From NCBI GenBank assembly GCA_964556755.1, contig CAZKXI010000011.1, positions 26,188 through 90,187 on the forward strand: 64,000 nucleotides of DNA. Reading direction: 5' to 3'. Of this stretch, positions 35,206 to 44,332 are shown piece by piece; positions within the stretch are counted from its first letter, which is position 1, and each line of letters starts with the position of its first letter. This DNA is from UBA4085 sp964556755 (GTDB lineage Bacteria > Acidobacteriota > Aminicenantia > Aminicenantales > UBA4085). Under the pieces are notes generated by a model, which was not told the DNA's origin, did no database searches, and saw only the letters and a program-made list of their open reading frames with translations. The position numbers and the translations under genes were made by a program.

Positions 35206-38200
35206 ATGAAGTCCACCCGCCTCGCTGCCTTCCTCCTGGCCGCTCTCCTGATCTCGGCCTCGCTCCCGGCCTGCCGCGGCTCGGCCGGCCCCTCCGGCGC
35301 CGCCACGATCAGCGAGAAGAGCGAAGTCTTCAAGACCTATCCCTACGGCGACCCGGATCCCGTCCCGATCTTCGCCCGCTCGACGATGTGGGGCGACGGG
35401 GCCCGGCTCTACCCCTATTCCTTCTTCAACAAGTTCAGCGGCGCCGGCGTCGACCAGGAATGGCCGGTGGTGCGGCTGGAGAATCCCTACATCTCGGTGG
35501 CCGTCCTGCCCAAGGTCGGCGGCAAGGTCTGGGGCGCCACCGACAAGACGACCGGGCGCGACTTCCTCTATACCAATCACGTCATGAAGTTCCGCGAGAT
35601 CGCCCTGCGCGGCCCCTGGACGTCGGGCGGCATCGAGTTCAACTTCGGCATCGTCGGCCATGCCCCCTCGACGGCCTCGCCCGTGGACTACATCCTGCGC
35701 CGCGATCCCGACGGCGGCGTCAGCTGTGTCGTCGGGGCCATGGACCTTCCCTCCCGGACCCGCTGGAGCGTCACGGTCCGGCTGCCCAAGGACAAAGCCT
35801 ACTTCGAGACCAACGGAGCTTGGTACAATCCCACGCCCCTCAGCCAGTCCTACTACTACTGGTCCTGCGGGGCCATTCCGACGGCCGACGACCTGCGCTA
35901 CATCTTCCCCGGCCGCTGGCAGATCGGCCACGACTACAACGTCCCGCTCGAGCCCTGGCCCGTGGATTCGCAGGGCCGGGACCTGTCCTGGTACCGGGCC
36001 AACGCCACGCCCAACTCCAAGAGCTACTTCACCGTCGGCGAGCGGGAGGATTTCTACGGCGCCTGGTACGAGAGAAGCGACGCGGGCATGGGCCACTGGG
36101 CCCTGTATGACGACATGCCCGGCCGCAAGGTCTGGATCTGGGACCAGTCCCGGTCCGGCGAGATCTGGGTCGATCTCCTCACCGACAGCGACGGCCAGTA
36201 CACCGAGCCCCAGGCCGGCCGCCTCCTGAACCAGTCCGACCACGAGTTCCTGGCCTCGGGCACGGCCGACCGGTGGCGCGAGCTGTGGTTCCCCTACAAC
36301 GGCATCGGCCCCATGGCCGCCTCCTCGCCCGACGGCGTCCTCGCCGTCACGGCCGCCGCGGACAGGATCACCGTCGGCCTCTTCCCCCTGCGGGCCGTGG
36401 ACGACGATCTGGTCGTCACGGCGGGCGGCCGGGAGCTGCACCGCGAGCGGATCAAGGCGGAGCCGGCCCGGCCGCTCAAGCGCGACTTGCCGCTGGCCCT
36501 CACCGGCCAGGCCTTCCAAGTCCGGCTGGGGGAGTCACTCGTGTTCCGCTCCGATCCGGCCGCCAACGACATCGAGAAGCCGCTGCGCTTCAAGCCCGTG
36601 GACGAATCCTCGGCCGAGGGCCTCTTCCTCAGCGGGACCCGCCTGGAGAAGGCCCGCGCCTTCGCCTCGGCCCTGGACAAGTACGCCGCCTGCCTGACTC
36701 GGGAGCCCTCGCACCGGGGCGCCATGATCCGCAGCGCCGAGCTCTACGCCCGGCGCGGCGAGGACGCCACGGCCTTGTCCCTGGCCGGACAGGCCCTCGA
36801 GCTCGACATGTATGATCCGGCGGCCAACTACGTCTACGGCGTCGCGGCCCGCCGGCTCGGCAAGCTCGTCGACGCCAAGGAGGCCTTCGGCTGGGCCGCC
36901 CGCTCCAACGCCTTTCGCTCGGCCGCCTACACCCGCCTGGCCGAGCTGGCCATGGGCGAGAGAAGCTACGCCCTGGCCGCCGACTACGCCCAGCGCTCCA
37001 TCGATGCCAACGCCTTCAACAGCGGGGGGTTCGAGATCCTGGCCGCGGCCCATCGCCGGGCCGGCCGGGCCGCGGACGCCCGAGCGGCNNNNNNNNNNNN
37101 NNNNNNNNNNNNNNNNNNNNNNNNNNNNNNNNNNNNNNNNNNNNNNNNNNNNNNNNNNNNNNNNNNNNNNNNNNNNNNNNNNNNNNNNAGATCCTGGCCG
37201 CGGCCCATCGCCGGGCCGGCCGGGCCGCGGACGCCCGAGCGGCCTTGGACCGGCTGCTGGCCATCGATCCCCTGGACCACCTGGCCCGATTCGAGCTCTC
37301 CCTCCAGGATAAGAGCCCCAAGAGCCGCGAGGCCTTCCAGTCCATGATCCGCAACGAGACGCCGCACGAGACCTATATCGAGGCGGCCCTGGCCTATCTG
37401 CGCTGGGGCCTGGACGACGACGCGGCCGAGCTGCTGTCTCTGGCCCCGGACCATCCCACGGCCTACGCCCTGCGGGCCTTCTTGAAGCGGACGTCCTCGC
37501 CGGAGGAGAGCCGGGCCCTGCTGGACAAGGCCATGGCCCTCTCGCCGGCCCTGGTCTTCCCCTTCCGCGAAGAGGAGATCCCGCTCTATGAGTGGGCCGC
37601 GTCCCAGCGCCCGGCCGACTGGAAGCCGCGCTATTACCTCGGCCTCATCCTCTGGTCCAAGGGCCGGGTCAAGGAGGTGCGGGACCTCTGGGCCGCCTGC
37701 CAGGGCGTCGACTTCGCGCCCTTCTTCCTGTCGCGGGCCATGCTCAGCCGCCCCGTCGACCCGGCCGCCGCCCAAGCCGATTACGAGACCGCCGTCCGCA
37801 TCGACGAGAAGACATGGCGCAACTGGCATGCCCTGATCGGGTTCCTGTCCCAGAGCGAAAAGCCCCGCGAGGCCCTGACCGCGGCGCGTCAGGCCGCCGG
37901 CCTCTTCCCGGACGAGGTGCCTATCCAGATCGACCTGGTCCGCAGCCTGATGGCCGTGGGCCAGTACGGGGACGCGGCCGCCGTTCTGGATAAGGTCGAG
38001 GCGCTCCCCTTCGAAGGCGCTTCGGAGATCCATGCCCTGTTCACCCGGACCCACCTCCAGATCGGATTGGCCGCCATCGCCAAGAAGGATTGGCCCGGCG
38101 CCGTCCGCGCCCTCGAGCGCTCCAAGGAGTATCCGGAGACGCTCGGCACCGGCAAGCCCTACGATGCCGACTTCCGGATCCAGGACTACCTGCTGGGCCT

Positions 38201-38420
38201 GATCCATGCCCGCCTGGGGGACAAGGCCGCCGCGGCCGCTTCGCTCCAATCCGTCGTCGAATACACGAGCCGGTTCCCGGCCGCCCGCGGCGCCGGCCTA
38301 TGGTTCGGCGGCCAAGCCCTGAAGCGGGCCGGCCGGGCCGCTCAGGCGGCGGCGATCCTCAAAGCGGCGACCGCCCCGGCCAAGGACCTTGCGGCCGCCC
38401 TCGGGACGCTCGGCCAGTGA
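35206..38420 (+). CDS. DUF5107/TPR lipoprotein (interrupted by an artefactual gap)
   Basis: Large exported protein. Lipoprotein signal with Cys24 (SLPAC). Residues 50-350 are a DUF5107 domain (VPIFARSTMWGDG, GGKVWGATDKTTGRDFLY, WTSGGIEFNFG), a beta-sandwich seen next to sugar-use genes. From about 450 to the end there are many TPR helices. The frame is broken by 100 N at 37089-37188, but the flanks are identical 55-bp sequences; dropping the N run and one copy restores one frame of 1019 aa. ATG 35206 starts the signal; the longer open frame upstream is not coding. It is followed by a symporter. A role in carbohydrate handling is inferred. Confidence 0.82.
37089..37188. other. Assembly gap (100 N) between overlapping contig ends
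   Basis: Exactly 100 N flanked by identical 55-bp sequences at 37034-37088 and 37189-37243; same signature as the gap at 24908. Confidence 0.95.
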
Positions 38421-38445
38421 AGGCCATCAGGCAAAGGAAGAGACC

Positions 38446-40263
38446 ATGACCCTGCGGACCCTCGACATCGTCGTCATCATCGGCTCCATCCTCATCTGCT
38501 TCGTCCCGGCCCTGTTCTACGGCCGCCGGGCCGGCAAGAATACGGCCGAGTTCTTCGCCTCGGGCCGCTCCGTCCCTTGGTGGCTGGCCGGGATCTCGAT
38601 GGTGGCCACGACTTTCTCCAGCGACACGCCGAACCTCGTCACCGACATCGTCCGGCGCACCGGGGTGGCCGGCAACTGGGTCTGGTGGGCCTTCACCCTG
38701 ACCGGGGTGGCCACGGTCTTCTTCTTCGCCCGGCTGTGGCGCCGCTCGGGCGTTCTGACCGACCTCGAGTTCTACGAGCTGCGCTACTCCGGAAAGGCGG
38801 CCGGCGTCGTGCGAGGCTTCCGCTCGGTCTACCTGGGCCTCTTCTTCAACTGCATGATCATGGCCACCGTCAACCTGGCGGCCTGCAAGATCGCGGCCCT
38901 GCTGTTCGGCATGAGCCGGCTGGAGACCCTGGCCTTGGTCGGCGGGCTGAACCTCTTCTTCGCCGCCTTCTCCGGGCTGTGGGGCGTGCTGGTCATCGAC
39001 TTGATCCAGTTCTTCGTCATGATGACCGCGGTCCTCTCGGTGGCCTGGTTCTCGGTCAAGGCCGTCGGCGGCCTGCCGGCCATGGTGGCGGCGGTCTCGG
39101 CCAAGGTCGGGCCGAACGGCCTGCAGTACCTGAGCATGCTGCCCGACTTCCGGAACAACTGGGACATGGCCCTGGCCATCTTCGTCATGCCCATCGCCGT
39201 GCAGTGGTGGTCGGTCTGGTACCCCGGAGCCGAGCCGGGCGGCGGGTCGTACATCGCCCAGCGCATGCTGGCCTCCCGGTCCGAGAAGGACGCCCTGGGC
39301 TCGACCCTCTTCTTCAACCTGGCCCATTACGTCCTGCGCCCCTGGCCCTGGATCCTGGTGGCCCTCTGCTCGCTCATCGTCTTCCCCGAGCTGTCCGACA
39401 TCCAGAAGGCCTTCCCCGGGCTCAACCCGGCCCTGCTGGGCCACGACATCGCCTACCCGGCCATGTTCAAGTTCATGCCCGTCGGCTTCTTCGGCCTGAT
39501 CATCGGCGGCCTGATCGCGGCCAACTCCTCGACCGTCCTGACCCACCTCAACTGGGGGGCCTCCTACCTGGTCCACGACTTCTACCGCCGCTTTCTCAAG
39601 CGCGACGGGACCGAGAAGCACTACGTCCTGGTCGGGCGCCTGGTGACGATCGGCATCTTCTTCGCCGCCGGGGCCTTGGTCTTCGTCCTGGACACGGCCA
39701 AGGACAGCTTCGACATCATCCTCCAGGTCGGGGCCGGGACGGGGCTGATCTACCTGGTCCGCTGGTTCTGGTGGCGGGTCAACGCCTGGTGCGAGGTGGC
39801 CGCCATGGTCTCCTCGTTCCTGGTCTCGGTGGGCCTTCTCGTCCTGCGAAAGTCCGGGACCGCCGTGCCGACCCACTACGCCCTGATGATCACGATCGCG
39901 GTGACGACGCTCTGCTGGGTGGCGACGGCCTACCTGGGTCCCCAGACCGACCGCAGGACGCTTGTCGAATTCTACAAGAAGGTGCGCCCCTTCGGCCCCG
40001 GCTGGAAGGCCGTGCGGGCCGAGGCCGGGATCGCCCCGACCGACGGGCGCGGGACTCACGAGAGCATGCCGCTGGCCCTCCTCGGCTGGAGCACGGGCGT
40101 GGCCACCATCTGGTCGGCCCTCTTCCTGGTCGGCAACATCCTCTACGGGCGATGGACCTATGCGGCCCTGCTGGGCGGCGTCTTCGTCGTCTGCGGCCTC
40201 ATTCTGATCAAGGTCGTCAACCTCCTCTGGGAGGGAAAGCGGGCGGAGCCGTCCGCGGTCTGA
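38446..40263 (+). CDS. Sodium:solute symporter (SSS family)
   Basis: 605-aa inner-membrane transporter with 13-14 hydrophobic helices. Family features include the first helix VVIIGSILICFVPALFYGRR, GRSVPWWLAGISMVATTFSSDTPNLVTD (sodium-site region) and IIGGLIAANSSTVLTHLNWG. ATG 38446 is preceded by AAAGGAAGAG; the longer in-frame start at 38389 overlaps the upstream gene and adds no signal. It starts 25 bp after the DUF5107 protein, so the pair is probably an operon for uptake of a sugar or sugar acid. It converges on the RbsD-like lipoprotein with 4 bp between. Confidence 0.9.
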   Translation: MTLRTLDIVVIIGSILICFVPALFYGRRAGKNTAEFFASGRSVPWWLAGISMVATTFSSDTPNLVTDIVRRTGVAGNWVWWAFTLTGVATVFFFARLWRRSGVLTDLEFYELRYSGKAAGVVRGFRSVYLGLFFNCMIMATVNLAACKIAALLFGMSRLETLALVGGLNLFFAAFSGLWGVLVIDLIQFFVMMTAVLSVAWFSVKAVGGLPAMVAAVSAKVGPNGLQYLSMLPDFRNNWDMALAIFVMPIAVQWWSVWYPGAEPGGGSYIAQRMLASRSEKDALGSTLFFNLAHYVLRPWPWILVALCSLIVFPELSDIQKAFPGLNPALLGHDIAYPAMFKFMPVGFFGLIIGGLIAANSSTVLTHLNWGASYLVHDFYRRFLKRDGTEKHYVLVGRLVTIGIFFAAGALVFVLDTAKDSFDIILQVGAGTGLIYLVRWFWWRVNAWCEVAAMVSSFLVSVGLLVLRKSGTAVPTHYALMITIAVTTLCWVATAYLGPQTDRRTLVEFYKKVRPFGPGWKAVRAEAGIAPTDGRGTHESMPLALLGWSTGVATIWSALFLVGNILYGRWTYAALLGGVFVVCGLILIKVVNLLWEGKRAEPSAV

Positions 40264-40267
40264 GCGG

Positions 40268-40879
40268 CTACTTCCCCTTCATCGCCTCGCGCAGCTTGGC
40301 TTCGGCCTCGGCCGGCCAGTAGCCGCAGTCGAGGTCCAGGAAGACGGTGGTGTAGGGCAGGGTCAGGTCCGTCTTGATCATGAGGATCTTGAAGGTCTTG
40401 GCGGTCTGGTCCATGCGGGCGATGAGCTCCTCGTGCAGGACGGGCCGGACGTCCAAGCCGGCCAGCCGCTCCTTGATCTTGGCCCTGCAGGCCTCGATGC
40501 CCGGGGTCATCTCCTCGGTGAGGTAGTCCAGCTCCTTGTCCAGGTAGACCTTGGGCCGCAGGTGCTTGCTCGAGGCCACGGCCTTCAAGACCTCGTCGAG
40601 GACGGCGAAGTGGTCCTCGCCGGAGGCGATCACATCCATCCCGGGGCTGATCTGGAGGGGGAAGGCGGCGTCGGCCACGACGATCCAGTTGCGATGGCCC
40701 AGGACGGGCAGGTCCTCGAAGAGGATCTCGCGCCACAGCGGGCCGTATTCCTCCTGCGACTCCTCGAGGGCCGCCGCTTCCGCGGTCCCGGCCTCGGAGC
40801 CCGGCTGGGGCGTCGATCGGCAGGCGGCCAGAGCCAGAAGGAACGAGGCGGCCAGGAGGACGTTCAGGGCGTTGCGCAT
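40268..40879 (-). CDS. RbsD/FucU-domain lipoprotein
   Basis: 203-aa exported protein. Signal peptide with lipobox ALAAC (Cys20). The mature part carries an RbsD/FucU-like core: GHRNWIVVADAAFPLQ (about 61-76, compare the GHG-containing pyranase motif), then DVIASGEDHFAVLDEVLKAV and a C-terminal LPYTTVFLDLDCGYW. RbsD and FucU are cytosolic sugar mutarotases/pyranases; a lipid-anchored version is odd. ATG 40879 has an AAAGGAG ribosome site at good distance. Enzymatic activity is not proven by motif, since His is kept but other site residues differ. Confidence 0.75.
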   Translation of the reverse strand: MRNALNVLLAASFLLALAACRSTPQPGSEAGTAEAAALEESQEEYGPLWREILFEDLPVLGHRNWIVVADAAFPLQISPGMDVIASGEDHFAVLDEVLKAVASSKHLRPKVYLDKELDYLTEEMTPGIEACRAKIKERLAGLDVRPVLHEELIARMDQTAKTFKILMIKTDLTLPYTTVFLDLDCGYWPAEAEAKLREAMKGK

Positions 40880-40969
40880 GGCGGGCTCCTTTCGGCGGGG
40901 GTGCGCTCCGATCTTAAGCGCCGGTCCGGGACCTGTCAATCCATGCTAGAATACGGCCGGGAGAGAGAC

Positions 40970-41929
40970 ATGAAGCTGGAGCGCTTTTACAAGAAGGCCG
41001 TCGAGATCGGGATCGCCAACGACCTGCGGGGCGGGGACGAGATCCGCCGCCTCCTGGACGAGGAGGCCGAATCCTTCAAGGCCCTCAAGGACGAGGACCG
41101 CGGCCTCTACGACAAGGACCGGCTATTCAATCCCTACGCGGATACCCGCATCCTGCACGGCGACCCCGGCGCCGACGTCACCCGGATCATGGCCGGCATC
41201 GACATCGACACGGCCGAGCTGCTGCTGGCCCACACCCTGAATCGCGACTCCAAGGCCGGCATCGACCTGGTCCTGGGCCACCATCCCATGGGCGAAGCGC
41301 TGGTCCGGCTATTCGACGTCATGCGCCTGCAGGCACGGCTGCTGGCCATCTCCGGCGTCAACATCAGCGTCGCCGAACACCTCATGGACAAGCGGATCGG
41401 CGAGGTCGAGCGCCGCTTGATGCCGATCAACGCCACCCGCGAGATCGACGCGGCCCGTCTCCTCGGCCTGCCCCTAATGTGCATCCATACGGCGGCCGAC
41501 AACTGCGTCAACAAGCACCTGACCGAGCTGTTCGAGCGGGAGAAGCCGGCCCGGCTCAAGGATCTGCTGAAGCTCCTGCGGGCCATCCCGGAATACGCCA
41601 AGGCGGCCGGTCTGCAGATGGGGCCCAAGATCATCAACGGCTCCGACAGCTCCTCCTGCGGCAAGATCCTGCTGGAGATGACCGGCGGCACCGAGGGCTC
41701 CAAGGAGATCTACGACAAGATGGCCGCCGGCGGCATCAGCACCCTGGTCGAGATGCACATGAGCGAGGAGCACCTGGCCAACGCCAAAAAAGCCGGCCTC
41801 AATGTCGTCATCGCCGGTCACATCGCCAGCGACGTGCTGGGCCTGAACCTCCTCCTGGACGGGATCGAGAAGGAGGAGCCGCTGGAGTTTGTCGGCCTCA
41901 GCGGCTTCGAGCGCATCCGCCGGCCCTGA
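40970..41929 (+). CDS. NIF3/DUF34-family metal-binding protein
   Basis: 319-aa soluble protein with the NIF3 metal-site motifs: LVLGHHPMG (about 101-109), HTAADN (about 171-176) and VIAGHIASD near the end. The family binds two metals; the biochemical role is debated (GTP cyclohydrolase-like or metal chaperone proposals). ATG 40970 follows a GGGAGAGA ribosome site and a TAGAAT at 40947-40952. A longer open frame reaching back to 40433 is a shadow of the RbsD-like gene. It converges on the UROD-like gene with 9 bp between stops. Confidence 0.85.
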   Translation: MKLERFYKKAVEIGIANDLRGGDEIRRLLDEEAESFKALKDEDRGLYDKDRLFNPYADTRILHGDPGADVTRIMAGIDIDTAELLLAHTLNRDSKAGIDLVLGHHPMGEALVRLFDVMRLQARLLAISGVNISVAEHLMDKRIGEVERRLMPINATREIDAARLLGLPLMCIHTAADNCVNKHLTELFEREKPARLKDLLKLLRAIPEYAKAAGLQMGPKIINGSDSSSCGKILLEMTGGTEGSKEIYDKMAAGGISTLVEMHMSEEHLANAKKAGLNVVIAGHIASDVLGLNLLLDGIEKEEPLEFVGLSGFERIRRP

Positions 41930-41938
41930 GGGGCTTCC

Positions 41939-43033
41939 TCAGTAGACACCGGACTCCTTCCAGAGAGAGATTGTCCGCTCGTAGGTCTGTACCCGCACCG
42001 TTTTGGGGATCGAGTGGTCGCTCATGAAGACGTAGGGGATGCGCTTCTCCCGGATGGCCCGCAGCTTGGGCCGGATCTCGGCCTCCAGGACAGCAGTGTC
42101 GTTCGACTCGAAAGCCCGAATATCCATGTTGCCGGCGAAGGCCATCTCGCCGCCCAGCGCCCGGACCGCGTCCGAGAACTCGGCCACATGCTGGCCGCTC
42201 TTGGCTTCCAGCGGGTGCAGGACATCCACCCCGGCTTTAAGCAGATCGGGCAGGAACGGGCGGATGAAGCCGCAGGCGTGGAGGATGAACGGCAGGCCAT
42301 GGTCATGGCAGAAGCCGGCGATCGCCTTGTGACAGGGGAAGACAAACTCCCGGTACATGGCGGGGGAGAAGAAGGGGGCTTTGGTATAGCCCATATCATC
42401 GTAAGTCCAGAGGCCGTCGGGCTTGCCGATTTCCCGGATCATGTAATCCAAATGGAGGATGATGGCGTCCGTCATGACCTTGACGAAGTCGTGGATCCAG
42501 TCCGGATCGAGGACCATGGACTCCAGGAAGACGACGTCGCCCATGGCCCGGCGCATGATCTCGACAACCAGCATCTGCTGATAGACGGCGAAGCGGTCCT
42601 CGGCCATGGCGGCCCGGTAGGCGGCGGCCAAACCGTCCCAGTCCGGGAAGCGATCGCGGTCCAGGATGAGGAGGCGGTCCCGAAACTCGCGCTCCCAGAC
42701 GGCCCGGCTCGTCATCTCGAAGCCGATATGCTCCGGAACGCCCGGCTTGGCCTTCCATTCCCGGTGCAACGCCCCCCAGCCGTTGCGCCTGATCATGGTC
42801 TCGGCGTCCTCGTCCACGACGACGTCATCGATGGGGCGGCCGGTGACGCGGAACATGGAGCCCTTGATCTCCCGGACGTCGTGGCCGAAATGGTCGACCA
42901 GGTCGGCCCCGGGAGGCAGTCCCTGCCTCTCCCACTCGGCCTGGGTGTCCTGCCAGAACCACTCGAAAAGGCCCATCCTCTCGGGGCAGACCTTGTCCCG
43001 GCAGATAGCCGTCATCACCTCGCGGCGCATCAC
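41939..43033 (-). CDS. Uroporphyrinogen decarboxylase-family protein (MtaA/methyltransferase-like)
   Basis: 364-aa soluble protein of the PF01208 family. The zinc-type motif HACGFIRPFL (about 250-259) and the surrounding GLPFILHACG are as in corrinoid methyltransferases (MtaA/CmuA) rather than haem-pathway HemE, and the N-terminal MRREVMTAI...PERMGLFEWFW fits the UROD-like group found in many anaerobes. Start is GTG 43033 or ATG 43030; a TAGAAT box ends 6 nt upstream, so the message looks leaderless. No corrinoid protein gene is adjacent, so the true substrate is unknown. Confidence 0.8.
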   Translation of the reverse strand: MMRREVMTAICRDKVCPERMGLFEWFWQDTQAEWERQGLPPGADLVDHFGHDVREIKGSMFRVTGRPIDDVVVDEDAETMIRRNGWGALHREWKAKPGVPEHIGFEMTSRAVWEREFRDRLLILDRDRFPDWDGLAAAYRAAMAEDRFAVYQQMLVVEIMRRAMGDVVFLESMVLDPDWIHDFVKVMTDAIILHLDYMIREIGKPDGLWTYDDMGYTKAPFFSPAMYREFVFPCHKAIAGFCHDHGLPFILHACGFIRPFLPDLLKAGVDVLHPLEAKSGQHVAEFSDAVRALGGEMAFAGNMDIRAFESNDTAVLEAEIRPKLRAIREKRIPYVFMSDHSIPKTVRVQTYERTISLWKESGVY

Positions 43034-43039
43034 GCCGCG

Positions 43040-43045
43040 ATTCTA
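43040..43045 (-). promoter_or_regulatory. -10 box (TAGAAT) 6 nt before the UROD-like start
   Basis: Minus-strand TAGAAT just before the GTG/ATG start. No Shine-Dalgarno sequence fits in the gap. Confidence 0.45.
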
Positions 43046-43107
43046 TAGGGGTCAGGTCTCGAGATTCAAGCTATCTCCCCCCGCGGAGCCCGCCCCGGCC
43101 CGCCAAA

Positions 43108-43136
43108 TTGACTTCCCGGGGCATTTCACCTAGAAT
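43108..43136 (+). promoter_or_regulatory. Promoter of the tRNA gene
   Basis: TTGACT at 43108-43113, 17-bp spacer, TAGAAT at 43131-43136; the expected RNA start is about 5 nt before the mature tRNA 5' end. Confidence 0.7.
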
Positions 43137-43147
43137 CTTGGGGCTTT

Positions 43148-43221
43148 GGCGGCGTAGCTCAGTCGGTCAGAGCATGCGGCTCATATCCGCAGTGTCCGGG
43201 GTTCAAATCCCTGCGCCGCCA
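43148..43221 (+). tRNA. tRNA with CAT anticodon (probably elongator tRNA-Met)
   Basis: A complete cloverleaf can be drawn: acceptor GGCGGCG/CGCCGCC with discriminator A at 43221, D-arm GCTC/GAGC, anticodon stem TGCGG/CCGCA with loop CTCATAT (anticodon CAT at 43182-43184), five-base variable region and T-arm CGGGG/CCCTG with loop TTCAAAT. CCA is not encoded. The CAT anticodon fits elongator Met, initiator Met or Ile2 (lysidine). The first pair G-C rules out the usual initiator mismatch. Elongator Met is my preference, but it sits directly before tilS, the enzyme that modifies tRNA-Ile2. Confidence 0.9.
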
Positions 43222-43243
43222 TTTCCCCCCTCCCCGGTTGTGA

Positions 43244-43249
43244 TAGAAT
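43244..43249 (+). promoter_or_regulatory. -10 box (TAGAAT) before tilS
   Basis: TAGAAT 10 nt before GTG 43260; the leader would be only about 3-4 nt. It lies 23 bp after the tRNA. Confidence 0.4.
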
Positions 43250-43259
43250 TCCGTCCGCC

Positions 43260-44249
43260 GTGTCCCCCAAGCGCCGACTCCACCCCGCCTACCGCAAATT
43301 CCGGTCCTCGGTTCTCGGCCAGGACCTGATCCATTCCGGCGAGACCGTCCTGGTCGCTTGCTCCGGCGGCCCGGATTCCATGGCCCTTCTCCATCTCTGT
43401 CTGGAGCTGGGCGCGGATGAGGGCTTCGCGACGGCCGCCGCCCACTTCAACCACGGCTTGCGCCCTCGCGCCGCCGCGGACGAGCGCTTCGTGCAGAGCG
43501 CCGCCCTGGCCTTGGGACTTCCCTATTTCGCCGGGAGGGGGGATGTCCGGGCGGACTCCCGGGTCCGCAAAACCGGGCTCGAGGAAGCCGCCCGCCTGGC
43601 CCGCTATCGCTTCTTGGAGGCCGCGGCCCGCGAGGCCGGCGCCTCCCGGATCGCCACCGGCCATACCATGAACGACCAGGCCGAGACCATTCTCCTGCGC
43701 CTCCTGCGCGGCACCGGTCCAATGGGGCTGTCGGGGATCCCGGCCCGCCGCGGCGTCGCGATCATCCGTCCCATGCTGGCTTTAGAGAGGCGGGACGTAC
43801 TGTCCTACCTGGCGGATCGAGGCCTCGCCTTCCGCAGCGACGAGACCAATCGGGATCCGGCTATCCCGCGCAACCGCATCCGCCGCGAGCTCATCCCTTT
43901 CCTGGAGAAGCGCTTCGCGCCCGCCGCCGTCCGCTCTCTGGCCCGCCTAGCGGCGATCTCGGCCGACGAGGACGCCTGGCTCGAGTCAGCCGCCGCGGCC
44001 CGCTTGAAGAGGCTGCTGGGCGGCGCACCGACGGCCCCGACTCTGGACGCGGCGGCGCTACGGCGACTGCCCCCCGCCCTGGCCCGGCGAGTCGTCCGAG
44101 CCTACCTGCTCCTCGTCAAGGGGGATCTTCGAGATGTGTCCTTCGACGACGTGGAGGCGATCCGTGCGCTTTCCGCCGGCAAGTGCCTGACTCTTTGGAA
44201 GGGACTGACGATCGAGCGGCGCCGCGGGGCGATCCGGCGGGCTGGTTAA
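43260..44249 (+). CDS. tilS: tRNA(Ile)-lysidine synthetase TilS
   Basis: 329-aa N-type PP-loop ATPase that puts lysidine on C34 of tRNA-Ile2 (CAT), turning its decoding from AUG to AUA. The PP-loop ACSGGPDSMALLHL is near residues 33-46, and downstream GHTMNDQAETILLRLLRGTGPMGLSGI is the tRNA/ATP-site signature. At 329 aa it is a shorter form lacking most of the E. coli C-terminal domains, like other compact TilS proteins. Start GTG 43260; a TAGAAT box lies 10 nt upstream. Followed by a hairpin region. Confidence 0.92.
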   Translation: MSPKRRLHPAYRKFRSSVLGQDLIHSGETVLVACSGGPDSMALLHLCLELGADEGFATAAAHFNHGLRPRAAADERFVQSAALALGLPYFAGRGDVRADSRVRKTGLEEAARLARYRFLEAAAREAGASRIATGHTMNDQAETILLRLLRGTGPMGLSGIPARRGVAIIRPMLALERRDVLSYLADRGLAFRSDETNRDPAIPRNRIRRELIPFLEKRFAPAAVRSLARLAAISADEDAWLESAAAARLKRLLGGAPTAPTLDAAALRRLPPALARRVVRAYLLLVKGDLRDVSFDDVEAIRALSAGKCLTLWKGLTIERRRGAIRRAG

Positions 44250-44264
44250 AAGGATTCCTCCCTC

Positions 44265-44332
44265 ATCTCCCGGGGAGCCAGGGCGGTCTGGGGTATCGAC
44301 CGGGCGAAATCGCCCCCCGGAGATGGACTTTT
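44265..44332. terminator. Hairpin between convergent tilS and barrel gene, with an intergenic repeat in its loop
   Basis: ATCTCCCGGGG (44265-44275) pairs with 44314-44324 with one mismatch, followed by TTTT at 44329-44332 on the plus strand. Both genes end at it, so it may terminate both. The long loop contains a copy of the 16-bp intergenic repeat at 44283-44298. Confidence 0.55.
44283..44298 (+). repeat. Copy 2 of a dispersed intergenic repeat
   Basis: GCGGTCTGGGGTATCG, 14 of 16 positions shared with the copy at 55900. Lies downstream of tilS, inside a hairpin loop. Confidence 0.5.

Noticed and set aside
33862..37347. A 1161-residue open frame on the plus strand
   Set aside because: It runs through the beta-lactamase gene in another frame before entering the DUF5107 gene, and into the N run. 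The true gene starts at 35206 with a lipoprotein signal.
38359..40059. A 566-residue minus-strand frame opposite the symporter
   Set aside because: Asp/Gly/Gln-rich shadow; the symporter on the plus strand explains the region.
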